Below are positions 50,806 to 58,533 of a DNA stretch of 59,499 nucleotides, one piece after another (the stretch's first letter is position 1; each line of letters begins with the position of its first letter). The notes under the pieces were generated by a model that worked only from the letters and a program-made list of their open reading frames with translations, was not told where the DNA came from and did not search any database. Source of the DNA: Alphaproteobacteria bacterium (GTDB lineage: Bacteria; Pseudomonadota; Alphaproteobacteria; JAJFFI01); contig JASJBI010000057.1 of NCBI GenBank assembly GCA_030066595.1, positions 104,021 through 163,519 of the forward strand. Reading direction: 5' to 3'. A program made the translations under genes and the position numbers.

Positions 50806-51609
50806 TCAGCCGAGCACCGCGACCGCCAGGTCGGTGAGGCCGGCCTTGACGTCCGGGTCGTCGCTCATCGGCTCGATCAGCGCGGTCCGCACCGCCAGTT
50901 CGGGCTTCATGCCCTGGGCCATCAAGCTGGCGCAGTAGATCAGCAGGCGCGTTGAGACACCCTCCTCCAGGTCCTGGCCCTTGAGCGCGCGCAGGCGCCC
51001 CGCCAGCTGCACCAGCGGGCGGCAGCGCTCCAGCCTGAGGCCGCTTTCGTTGGCGACGATCTCGGCTTCCCGCTCGGGCGGCGGGAAGTCGAACTCGAGC
51101 GCCAGGAAGCGTTGCCGGGTGCTCGGCTTCAGGGTCTTGAGTATGCTTTGGTAGCCGGGGTTGTAGGACACCACCAGCATGAAGTCGGGTGGTGCTTCCA
51201 GCACCTCGCCCGTGCGGTCGAGCGGCAGAATCCGCCGGTCGTCGGTCAAGGGGTGCAGCACGACGGTCACGTCCTTGCGGGCCTCGACGACCTCGTCGAG
51301 ATAGCAGATGCCGCCATTGCGCACAGCGCGGGTCAGCGGGCCGTCGATCCAGACAGTCTCGCCGCCCTGCAGCAGATAACGGCCGGTCAGGTCGGCGGCG
51401 GTCAGGTCGTCATGGCAAGCGACTGTGCCGAGCGGCACCCCCAGCCGGGCCGCCATATGGGCGACGAAGCGGGTCTTGCCGCAGCCAGTCGGACCCTTGA
51501 GCAGCAGCGGCAGACGCATCGCGTAGGCGCGTTCGAAGACCTCGCATTCGTCGCCGATCGGCAGATAGAAAGGCAGATCCACACTTGCCGCGCGGTTGGT
51601 GAGGGCCAT
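50806..51609 (-). CDS. norQ: NorQ, MoxR-family AAA ATPase
   Basis: A 267-residue AAA ATPase. Walker A is LLLKGPTGCGKTRFVAHMAA; Walker B is GGICYLDEVVEARKDVTVVL; the sensor region is FMLVVSYNPGYQSILKTLKP, with an arginine-finger-like STRQRF. With NorD it forms a chaperone complex that matures the NO reductase. It follows norB by 33 bases and precedes norD by 16. Confidence 0.95.
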   Translation of the reverse strand: MALTNRAASVDLPFYLPIGDECEVFERAYAMRLPLLLKGPTGCGKTRFVAHMAARLGVPLGTVACHDDLTAADLTGRYLLQGGETVWIDGPLTRAVRNGGICYLDEVVEARKDVTVVLHPLTDDRRILPLDRTGEVLEAPPDFMLVVSYNPGYQSILKTLKPSTRQRFLALEFDFPPPEREAEIVANESGLRLERCRPLVQLAGRLRALKGQDLEEGVSTRLLIYCASLMAQGMKPELAVRTALIEPMSDDPDVKAGLTDLAVAVLG

Positions 51610-51642
51610 GAGCGGGCTCCAAGTCGATGGGACCGGACGGCT

Positions 51643-52980
51643 CTATTCGGCCGGCTGCTGCGCCGCGATCAGCTCGCGGGAGCGGGGTACCAAGACGGCG
51701 TAGATGAAGACCAGGGCGCCCAGAACCACCACGACGCCCGAGCCCAGCCGCATCAGGTAGAACAGATGCAGCTGTTCCTGGACGTCCATGAAGTATTCAC
51801 CGTTGACCCGCTGCAGGTGGGTCTGCACCACGCCGGCGAAGGTCAGCGTGAAGGTCATGAAGGCCATGCCCCCGGACATCAGCCAGAAGCTCACCATATT
51901 GAGCACTTGGTTGTAGGGCTCACGCCCGAGCAGATAGGGCATGGCGTAGGTGAAAATCGCCAAGTTGAGCGAGACGTAGGCGCCGAAGAACGCGAGATGG
52001 CCGTGGGCGGCCGTCACCTGGGTGCCGTGGGTATAGTAGTTGATCACCGAGAGGGTATGCATAAAGCCCCACACACCGGCGCCGAAGAACGCCAGAGTCG
52101 CGCAGCCGAGCGCCCAGAGCAGCGCGGCCTTATTTGGGTGGTCGCGGCCGCCCTTCCAGACCATGGCGAAGACGAAGATGACCATCAGGAAGAAGGGCAC
52201 CACCTCGAGGACGGAGAAGACGGAGCCGACCCACTGCCAATAGGCCGGCGTCCCGATCCAATAGTAGTGGTGCCCGGTCCCCAGCAGTCCGCTGAACAGC
52301 GCGGTGGCGACAATCACATAGAGCCACTTCTCGATCACTTCGCGGTCGACGCCGGTCAGCTTCAGCATCAGATAGGCCAGGATCGCGGCCATCACCAGCT
52401 CCCACACGCCTTCCACCCAGATGTGGACCACGTACCACCAATAGAGCTTGTCGAGGCCCAGGTTGTGGGGGTTGTAGAGCGCGAACAGGAAGAACAGCGC
52501 AACGCCCCAAAGGCCAAGCAGGAGGACGTTCGAAATGGCGGTCTTGCGGCCTTTGAGGAAGGTCATCGTGACGTTGAACAGGAAGATCAGGGCGGCGACC
52601 ACGATGCCGATCTTGACCCAGAGCGGCTGCTCGAGGAACTCGCGCCCCTCGTGGATGCCGAACAGGTAGCCGATCACGGCGCCGGCCCCGCCGATGAGCA
52701 AAATGGCGAGCTGCACGTAGGCCAGCAGTGGGCTGTGGATGTCGCGCTCCGCCTCGTCCGGAATCAGGTAATAGGCGGCCCCGAAGAAGCCCAGCAGCAG
52801 CCACACGATCAGCGAGCTGGTGTGGACCATGCGCACTCTGTTGAAGGGCAGGGTCTCGCTGAGGAAATTCGGGTCGACGTAAATGTAGCCCGCGACCAGT
52901 CCGAACGTAACCTGCGCCGCGAACAGGATCAGCGCAGCCAGAATGTAGTAATAGGCGACCTTTTGGCTTTCGTATTTCAT
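51643..52980 (-). CDS. norB: Nitric oxide reductase large subunit NorB
   Basis: A 445-residue, twelve-helix membrane protein of the haem-copper oxidase superfamily that reduces two NO to N2O. Ligand-bearing segments are visible: RMVHTSSLIVWLLLGF (low-spin haem His), VVHIWVEGVWELVMAAIL (FeB His and the catalytic glutamates), GTGHHYYWIG (FeB His pair) and THGTQVTAAHGHLAFFGAYV (haem His residues). The length and need for NorC make it a cNOR. The ATG at 52980 starts MKYESQKVAYYY, 14 bases after norC; the frame is open a little further into norC. Confidence 0.97.
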   Translation of the reverse strand: MKYESQKVAYYYILAALILFAAQVTFGLVAGYIYVDPNFLSETLPFNRVRMVHTSSLIVWLLLGFFGAAYYLIPDEAERDIHSPLLAYVQLAILLIGGAGAVIGYLFGIHEGREFLEQPLWVKIGIVVAALIFLFNVTMTFLKGRKTAISNVLLLGLWGVALFFLFALYNPHNLGLDKLYWWYVVHIWVEGVWELVMAAILAYLMLKLTGVDREVIEKWLYVIVATALFSGLLGTGHHYYWIGTPAYWQWVGSVFSVLEVVPFFLMVIFVFAMVWKGGRDHPNKAALLWALGCATLAFFGAGVWGFMHTLSVINYYTHGTQVTAAHGHLAFFGAYVSLNLAIFTYAMPYLLGREPYNQVLNMVSFWLMSGGMAFMTFTLTFAGVVQTHLQRVNGEYFMDVQEQLHLFYLMRLGSGVVVVLGALVFIYAVLVPRSRELIAAQQPAE

Positions 52981-52994
52981 CTCCGCCACCTCCC

Positions 52995-53447
52995 TCAGCC
53001 GGCCTCGTTCGGAGGCCAGCCCTGGGTGTCGATCCGGCTCGTCCATTCGAGGAAGTCGATCAGGTCGTTGAGCTCCTGGTCGGTCAGGTTGAATTGCGGC
53101 ATCTGGCGCCGGCCCTCGACGCCCGACGGTTGCGACTGCATCCAGACCTTCAGGGCCTCGCGCGCGCCCTCAGGATCGTCCCGCCCGCCATAGCGCACCC
53201 AGACGTTGCCCACTTCCGGTGCGAAGTAAGCGCCCTCGCCGAGGATCGTGTGGCAATTGATGCAGGAGTGCTTCTCCCAGATGCCCTTGCCGCGCGCGAC
53301 CGCTTCGGTCAGACCGGCGCTGTCGGTCGACTTGTTGACGATATAGTGGTGGCTGTGCACCGTCAGGGCCACGAAGACAGCGAGAAAGAACAATGAGCCG
53401 CCGTAGAAGATGTTGCGTGCTTGCGACTTTGTGAGTGCTTCGCTCAT
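52995..53447 (-). CDS. norC: Nitric oxide reductase cytochrome c subunit NorC
   Basis: A 150-residue membrane-anchored cytochrome c. One N-terminal transmembrane helix (IFYGGSLFFLAVFVALTVHS) is followed by the single haem site C62-I-N-C65-H66, with Met in RRQMPQFNLTDQ as the sixth ligand. It passes electrons to NorB. First gene of the norCBQD unit. Upstream DNA contains a ribosome site (GAGGAG) but I see no FNR/NNR-type box (TTGAT-N4-ATCAA). Confidence 0.97.
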   Translation of the reverse strand: MSEALTKSQARNIFYGGSLFFLAVFVALTVHSHHYIVNKSTDSAGLTEAVARGKGIWEKHSCINCHTILGEGAYFAPEVGNVWVRYGGRDDPEGAREALKVWMQSQPSGVEGRRQMPQFNLTDQELNDLIDFLEWTSRIDTQGWPPNEAG

Positions 53448-53527
53448 GAATCCTCCTCTACCCGGCGCTCCTCATCGCGCGTGCTTTCCTTTACGCAGCA
53501 GTGCGCATTGGTGACGAGAGCAACGTC

Positions 53528-53620
53528 ATTGAGAGCGCTCACGCCATGAACGGCCGTTTCTCGAAGGACGATGTCTGGATCTCGCGGCTGCTGAGGGCTG
53601 TTGCCGGCGTCGCGGGCGCC
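53528..53620 (+). pseudogene. Decayed fragment of a grxB gene
   Basis: These 93 bases match 48625-48717 of grxB at about 74% by hand alignment (69 of 93). The encoded IESAHAMNGRFSKDDVWIS corresponds to IESTDAVNGRLSKDDVRIL in GrxB. The rest of the gene is missing, so this is a remnant of a second glutaredoxin 2 copy, old enough to have diverged. Confidence 0.7.
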
Positions 53621-54003
53621 GATCGGTCCGACGACGCCCACTATGTGGTCGTAAGGGACTTTCCACTTGGCCTCACGCTCGTCGCGGCGGCCACGCCTGC
53701 AGATACCCCCAACCTGAGATAGAAGCGGCCCCCGGACGTCCGCCCTATGCCCCAAACGCCGCCCCACAGCTCAGGACCTTTCGGATGCGTGTCTTGCCGC
53801 GTTGATCTTGGGGCAAGGTTATCGCCTGGGGGGAAATCTGGGAACTGGTACAAGTGACAGGTCCCGCGTGCGCAGGGCGTCGATCACGAGCCGACCAGGT
53901 GGACCCAGCCTGCCGAAGGCAGCGTTCACCATGTCGAGGAAGGCGCCGCAAGGCGTATCCACCCTGCACCGCGGCAGCCCGGCCTTCAAGGCTGACCTGC
54001 CTT

Positions 54004-54023
54004 CGCCGAAGCCCGCTTCGGCG
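54004..54023. repeat. REP-like hairpin
   Basis: CGCCGAAGC and GCTTCGGCG separated by two bases: a perfect nine-pair stem of the kind seen in dispersed intergenic palindromes of alphaproteobacteria. Weaker outer symmetry (CCTT...AAGG) extends it. Confidence 0.5.
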
Positions 54024-54217
54024 GGCAAAGGGAGGTCGGCGAAGCGGGCCGCCCCAGCTGTGGAGGACGGGTCGCCGATACGGTCGAGGCGGTCGACCAC
54101 ACCGTCGTGGCGGTGACACTGAATGACGTCGCCCAGGGCAACATGACTGACCGGCCGTCCGCGTATGACCGAGGGCTTGGACTCCGCTAAGCTCCCCCGT
54201 GTCCCAATAGCCGCGTG

Positions 54218-54811
54218 CTACACCGAGGGGCGCGGAGCCTCGACCACGGTGAGGCTTCTGACCCCCTGCGCGCCGTGGATCAGGACTCCTTCGATGTCGG
54301 CCGTCGCCGAAGGACCGGTCATCAGCACGGCGTAGGCGGCGTCCGCGAATTCTCTACGACGGTAGGCGTGATGCAGGTTGCCAACGACGTCCGTCGGATC
54401 CAACAGAACGACAAGATGCTGCGAGAGAAAGCCGAGCGCGTTCACGCCGAACTCCATCTCGCTCAGATAGACCGACCCGGTTTCGGCAATCCCGAAGGCG
54501 GCTCGCACGACACCGACGTCGACGTCGTCGAGGTCCTTTGGCTCGCGGACGTCGCTCAAGTCCCGGTTGCCCGTTACTTCCGGCGTGGCCGAGCAGATGA
54601 TATTCGCGTCCGGATGGAGTTCCCGGACCAGCGCGTCAAAGTTGCCATCAGGGACCGGCCTTGCGAACTTTCCGCCCATCCCCGCCAGCCTCTCCTGGAA
54701 TTGCTGCCAAGGCGGTGGCAGATCCCGGTCGAATGCCGGCACCTCGGGCAAAGAGGCGGCGGACGGCTGGTTGCGGCTGACGGCGTCGAGGATCATCTTC
54801 CGGCTGCTCAT
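54218..54811 (-). CDS. lutC: Lactate utilisation protein LutC
   Basis: A 197-residue protein of the LutC/YkgG (DUF162) family. VGVVRAAFGIAETGSVYLSE is the core motif, followed by SQHLVVLLDPTDVVGNLHHA and MTGPSATADIEGVLIHGAQG near the end, where the family signature Gly-Pro-Ser-x-Thr-x-Asp-Ile-Glu is kept. It works with LutA and LutB in oxidising L-lactate to pyruvate. The ATG at 54811 overlaps the lutB stop by four bases; the longer frame upstream is an out-of-frame reading of lutB. Confidence 0.95.
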   Translation of the reverse strand: MSSRKMILDAVSRNQPSAASLPEVPAFDRDLPPPWQQFQERLAGMGGKFARPVPDGNFDALVRELHPDANIICSATPEVTGNRDLSDVREPKDLDDVDVGVVRAAFGIAETGSVYLSEMEFGVNALGFLSQHLVVLLDPTDVVGNLHHAYRRREFADAAYAVLMTGPSATADIEGVLIHGAQGVRSLTVVEAPRPSV

Positions 54812-56184
54812 GACGTCCCCCGGTTCTTGAGATACCAGGCATGGAAGGTCTGATCCGGTGTTACCGGCACCTCGCGTTGCTTCCCCCAGGCGTTGAAGCG
54901 CGTGTAGAGGAGAAAGCGAGGCAGGTGTTCCATGGCGACGTCCGTGGCGGCAATCGTTCGCCGGTAGGCCTTCGGATCGGCAAGCACCTTGCCCGTGACC
55001 TTCATCGCGGCCTTTTTGACGAATGGAAGCTGGTTGTGCTCGCTGAGAATGCGGCGCCACTGGTAGATCTGCTCGTGGATGTTGATCTTCACCGGGCAGA
55101 CGTTGGTGCAGCTGCCGTTGAGCGTCGAGGCGAAGGGCAGGTTGCTGTACTTGCGCAGGTCGTAGGTCGGGTTGAGGATGATGCCGATGGGCCCCGAGTA
55201 GACGCCACCGTAGCTGAGCCCGCCGCTCCGCCGGTAAACCGGGCAGGTGTTCATGCAGGCGCCGCAGCGGATGCACTTCAGGGAGGTCCAGAAGTCCTCC
55301 ATCCCGAGCCGTTCGCTTCGGCCGTTGTCGACCAAGACGATGTGCAGTTCGCCACCGTCTTTGGGCTTGCGGTAATGGGAGGTGTATTGGGTGATCGGTG
55401 AACCGACTGCGCTGCGCGACAACATGCGGACGAACACCGCCAGATGCTCGGTTCGCGGGATGATTTTCTCGATGCCCACCGAAGCCAATTGCAGCGGCGG
55501 CACGGTGGCGCTCAGATCGGCGTTGCCTTCGTTGGTGCAGACGACAACGGCCCCGGTCTCCGCCACGGCGAAATTGCCGCCGGTCATGCCTGCTTCGGCC
55601 GCCAGGAAATAGGGACGGGTGGTGACGCGCGCTTGCTCACTCAGATAGTGGGGATCGTCGTTGTCCGGATCGGAGCCGAGGGTTCGGGCGAACACGTCAG
55701 CGACGTTTCCCCGCAGCTTGTGAACGGCCGGCACCACGATGTGACTTGGCGGTTCGTCATCCAGCTGCTGAATGCGCTCGCCGAGATCGGTCTCGATAAC
55801 GTCGATCCCCCGCCGCGCGAGATACGGCCGGAGTTCGCACTCCTCGGTCAGCATCGACTTGCTCTTGACCAGGGTGTTTACCCCATGATCGGCCAGAATC
55901 TCATGAACGATGCGATTGTGCTCCTCGGCGTCCAGGGCCCAATGCACGTGTGCGCCGTTTTTCTTCGCATTGTCCTCAAACTGTTCGAGATAGTCGGAGA
56001 GGTGGCTAAGCGTGTGCTCCTTGATGGCCGACGCCAGCTCGCGCAGTTCGTTCCACTCGGGTACATCGTCACGCTGGTGATCTCGTTTTTGGCGAAGGTC
56101 CCAGAGACGCTTGTCGTGAAAGGCCTCGTTCTCCTTCTCCGCGATGAAGAAAGACGAGGCCTCTGCGTGGTCTATTCTCTTCAT
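54808..56184 (-). CDS. lutB: Lactate utilisation iron-sulfur protein LutB
   Basis: A 458-residue protein with an N-terminal DUF162-like domain (LAAEAGMTGGNFAVAETGAV, then VVVCTNEGNADLSA) and a ferredoxin-like domain with two 4Fe-4S motifs, CIRCGACMNTCPVYR and SCTNVCPVKI. It is the electron-transfer core of the LutABC lactate-oxidising complex, located in the cytoplasm or at the membrane surface. It overlaps lutA by four bases and lutC by four. Confidence 0.96.
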   Translation of the reverse strand: MKRIDHAEASSFFIAEKENEAFHDKRLWDLRQKRDHQRDDVPEWNELRELASAIKEHTLSHLSDYLEQFEDNAKKNGAHVHWALDAEEHNRIVHEILADHGVNTLVKSKSMLTEECELRPYLARRGIDVIETDLGERIQQLDDEPPSHIVVPAVHKLRGNVADVFARTLGSDPDNDDPHYLSEQARVTTRPYFLAAEAGMTGGNFAVAETGAVVVCTNEGNADLSATVPPLQLASVGIEKIIPRTEHLAVFVRMLSRSAVGSPITQYTSHYRKPKDGGELHIVLVDNGRSERLGMEDFWTSLKCIRCGACMNTCPVYRRSGGLSYGGVYSGPIGIILNPTYDLRKYSNLPFASTLNGSCTNVCPVKINIHEQIYQWRRILSEHNQLPFVKKAAMKVTGKVLADPKAYRRTIAATDVAMEHLPRFLLYTRFNAWGKQREVPVTPDQTFHAWYLKNRGTS

Positions 56185-56924
56185 GCGTTGTCTCCGTTGA
56201 GGATCTGAGCGATGTGGATGAACTTGAGATCAACGCCGAGGCGCTCGGCGCACCCTTTCTGGTGCATCAGACATGAGTTATCGGCGGAGACGATGTACTC
56301 GGCCCCGGCATTCTTGTGGTCCGTGACCTTGTCGTAGCCCATCTTCGCCGACACCGGTTCCTCGAACACCGAGAAGGTGCCGCCAAACCCGCAGCACTCG
56401 TCGGGTCGGCTGGGGGTGACCATCTCGATGCCCTTGACCTTGGACAAGAGCGCGAGCGGCTTGGAGAAGAATGGCTCGCCCAACTCCGACATTGACGCAT
56501 GGCGCAGCGAGCGAAGCGTGCCACAGCTGTTGTGCAGGCCCACCTTGTGGGGGAATTCGGCCCAGGGGAACGCGTCCACCTCAAGGATATCGTGCAGAAA
56601 CTCGACCAGTTCGAAGGTCCGTTCTCGAACCTGTTTGACCTCGTCGGTCTGGGGAATGGCGTCGAAGTGATACCGGATATGATGCGTGCAACTGCCCGAC
56701 GGCGTGACGATGTGGTCGAAGCCCGCAAAGTTCTTCACAAAAAGCGCCTCAGCCCCAGCGGCGTCTTCCTGGCAGCCGCTGTTGGCCACGGGCTGTCCGC
56801 AGCACGTCTGATCCAGGGGATACTCGACCTCGATTCCCAAGCGTTCGAGCAGTTCCAACGTCGCGATGGCGACTTCCGGGAAGAACGCATCAATGAAACA
56901 AGGGACAAAAAGAGCAACTCTCAT
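56181..56924 (-). CDS. lutA: Lactate utilisation protein LutA (CCG domain)
   Basis: A 247-residue protein with two cysteine-rich CCG domains (DQTCCGQPVANSGC and PDECCGFGGTFSV), preceded by VALFVPCFIDAFFPEV and HNSCGTLRSLRHA. This is the LutA/YkgE family, relatives of the glycolate oxidase and heterodisulfide reductase cysteine-rich subunits. First gene of lutABC. Only 49 bases separate its start from the transposase remnant. Confidence 0.96.
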   Translation of the reverse strand: MRVALFVPCFIDAFFPEVAIATLELLERLGIEVEYPLDQTCCGQPVANSGCQEDAAGAEALFVKNFAGFDHIVTPSGSCTHHIRYHFDAIPQTDEVKQVRERTFELVEFLHDILEVDAFPWAEFPHKVGLHNSCGTLRSLRHASMSELGEPFFSKPLALLSKVKGIEMVTPSRPDECCGFGGTFSVFEEPVSAKMGYDKVTDHKNAGAEYIVSADNSCLMHQKGCAERLGVDLKFIHIAQILNGDNA

Positions 56925-56973
56925 GCGAAGCCCTCCCTGATGGTCTGTTGCCGGGCCTTCCTAGGGTCCGGAC

Positions 56974-57310
56974 TCAATTGAGCCACCATACGAGAGTGGC
57001 TGCAATGAGGACAGCGGCGAGGACCGTGTCTGCACGCTTGTCGTCTCGGGTTGCGATCCTTCGGAAGTCCTTGAGCCGGCAGAACATTCGCTCGATGAGG
57101 TTTCGGCTTCGATAGGCGAGACGGTCGTAGGCATGGGGATGTTTGCGGGTCGGATTGGCTGGGATAACGGTCTCGCAGCCGCGCTCGGCCAGCCAGTCGC
57201 GGAACTTGCGGGCGGCATAGGCCCGGGCCTCGATCCGGCGCCGCGGCGTGGGTACGCGCCTGAGCAGGGCGGCGACGGACCGCTTCCTGAAACGACCGTG
57301 GAGTTTGTCT
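56974..57310 (-). pseudogene. IS5-family transposase remnant (C-terminal part)
   Basis: A minus-strand frame ending at 56974 encodes about 105 residues typical of the end of IS5/IS1031-type transposases: AYAARKFRDWLAERGCETVI, PANPTRKHPHAYDRLAYRSR, NLIERMFCRLKDFRRIATRD and ADTVLAAVLIAATLVWWLN. The catalytic Glu lies in RNLIERMFCRLK. The N-terminal DDE half is missing and the frame degrades near 57310. No terminal inverted repeats were found. It lies between lutA and the ferritin-like gene. Confidence 0.8.
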
Positions 57311-57392
57311 GGAAAAGCGCTGGGTCGCGGTTCTCATCCAAGAGCCGCTGCAGAGCCCGAATCGTCGTTTCCGAGCTCTTGCCCGCCGGGGC

Positions 57393-58331
57393 CTACTCCG
57401 CCGCCAGGGTGCCCTTCGGGGCGCCGTCGCCCTCGATCTCGGCGATCTCGGGGATCGGCACGTCATAGGGAGCGACGTCCGCCCGGATGGCCTTGAGTGC
57501 CGAGACGATGATGTCGACCTCCTCGTCCGGATGGGTGGCGCCGAGGCCGTGCTCGGCCGCGAGCGCCCGCGCCCGGGCCGATCGCTTGCGCTCCTCGCGG
57601 GGCAGGTTGACCACCGCATAGACGCCATTCAAGAGGCTGCCGCGCAGTTTCTTGGCGAACTTCTCGCCCAGCCGGACCTTCTCCTCGTCGCTCAGATCCG
57701 CGAAGAAGCGCCGCATCAGAATGCGACCGAACTGGATGTGGCGCGCCTCGTCCCTGAGGATCAGCTCGCAGGCCTTCTTGATCTCCGGATAGACCGCGTT
57801 CTTGTAGCGCGCGCTCAACAGCTCGCCCGAGAGCTGCTCGAACAGGGTGTTGACGGCCATGCCGGCATAGAAGGACATGGCCTTTTCATCCTTCTCGTCG
57901 TGGAAGCGGGGGATCACCATCTGGAAGTAGTCGCTGCGCGGGCTCGGCTGGTAGCCGCCCAAGGCGTCGGCGATGCGGAAAGACGCCTCGTGATGTCGCA
58001 GCTCTTCCGCGATGAAGTTCGAGACGTGTTGCTTCACCTCGAAGGGCAGGTGCTCGAAGATCGCCTGGCGCAGCCGCTCGGCGCCGTAGGGCGTGGCGCC
58101 ATGCTCCATCCAGGCGCGCAGGCTCCACCATTCGGCCCCGGCCGCGCGGGCCTCCGCCGGCAGATCCGCGGTCTCGCGCTTCAACGCGTCCCAGTCGATG
58201 TCGCGCGCCGGATCCCAGGCCAGCTCGCGTGCCTGCAGGCAGAGCTGCCAGATGTCCTCGTAGTGCAGCTTGCCCACCACCGGATAGGGGTTGGGGTTCT
58301 GGACGGTCTCCTCGAGCATCGACGCTTCCAT
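57393..58331 (-). CDS. Ferritin-like di-iron protein
   Basis: A 312-residue soluble helical protein. Two E/D-x-x-H motifs with matching Glu residues, FIAEELRHHEASF and LRDEARHIQFGRIL, form a probable di-iron centre; NTLFEQLSGELLSA supplies a further Glu. The pattern is of the ferritin-like/ribonucleotide-reductase-like superfamily, with some likeness to AurF-type N-oxygenases. The reaction cannot be assigned. I start it at 58331 (AGGA upstream); a 59-codon extension in frame has non-coding character. The start region EETVQNPNPYPVVGKLHYED is well structured. Confidence 0.8.
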   Translation of the reverse strand: MEASMLEETVQNPNPYPVVGKLHYEDIWQLCLQARELAWDPARDIDWDALKRETADLPAEARAAGAEWWSLRAWMEHGATPYGAERLRQAIFEHLPFEVKQHVSNFIAEELRHHEASFRIADALGGYQPSPRSDYFQMVIPRFHDEKDEKAMSFYAGMAVNTLFEQLSGELLSARYKNAVYPEIKKACELILRDEARHIQFGRILMRRFFADLSDEEKVRLGEKFAKKLRGSLLNGVYAVVNLPREERKRSARARALAAEHGLGATHPDEEVDIIVSALKAIRADVAPYDVPIPEIAEIEGDGAPKGTLAAE

Positions 58332-58533
58332 GGCATCCTCTTGCGAACGCACAGCTTCCTGGGACCTTAAATGTGCTCTTTCCCCAGGCTGTCCAGCCGC
58401 TCCCGACGGAGGAGACTGATGCTGCCGCAGTAGCCGTTTCCGATGGGGGATCGACTGGACATCCGCAAGAATGCCCGACTCTTGCCGCCGGGTCGAGACC
58501 GGCGTCATGCGCCCAGGACCGCGCGCGCCGCCT

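Larger units (their letters stand above)
53448..54217. other. Noncoding stretch with decayed gene fragment and REP-like hairpin
   Basis: This 770-bp region between norC and lutC contains a grxB fragment (53528-53620) and a perfect REP-like hairpin (54004-54023). Other short frames overlap on both strands without recognisable products. It appears to be a graveyard of insertions and decay. Confidence 0.5.

Noticed and set aside
51112..53193. A 693-codon plus-strand frame over norQ, norB and norC
   Set aside because: It is the antisense of three well-identified nor genes and is rich in His, Gln and Asp as such shadows are.
53444..53767. A 107-codon minus-strand frame upstream of norC
   Set aside because: It runs antisense across the grxB remnant and has no family resemblance; its composition looks like chance.
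53819..54100. A 93-codon minus-strand frame across the REP-like hairpin
   Set aside because: It includes the palindrome and lacks conserved features, so it is treated as noncoding.
54812..55276. A possible LutB-LutC fusion from an upstream start in the lutC frame
   Set aside because: The extension reads lutB out of frame, and lutC has its own ATG overlapping the lutB stop.
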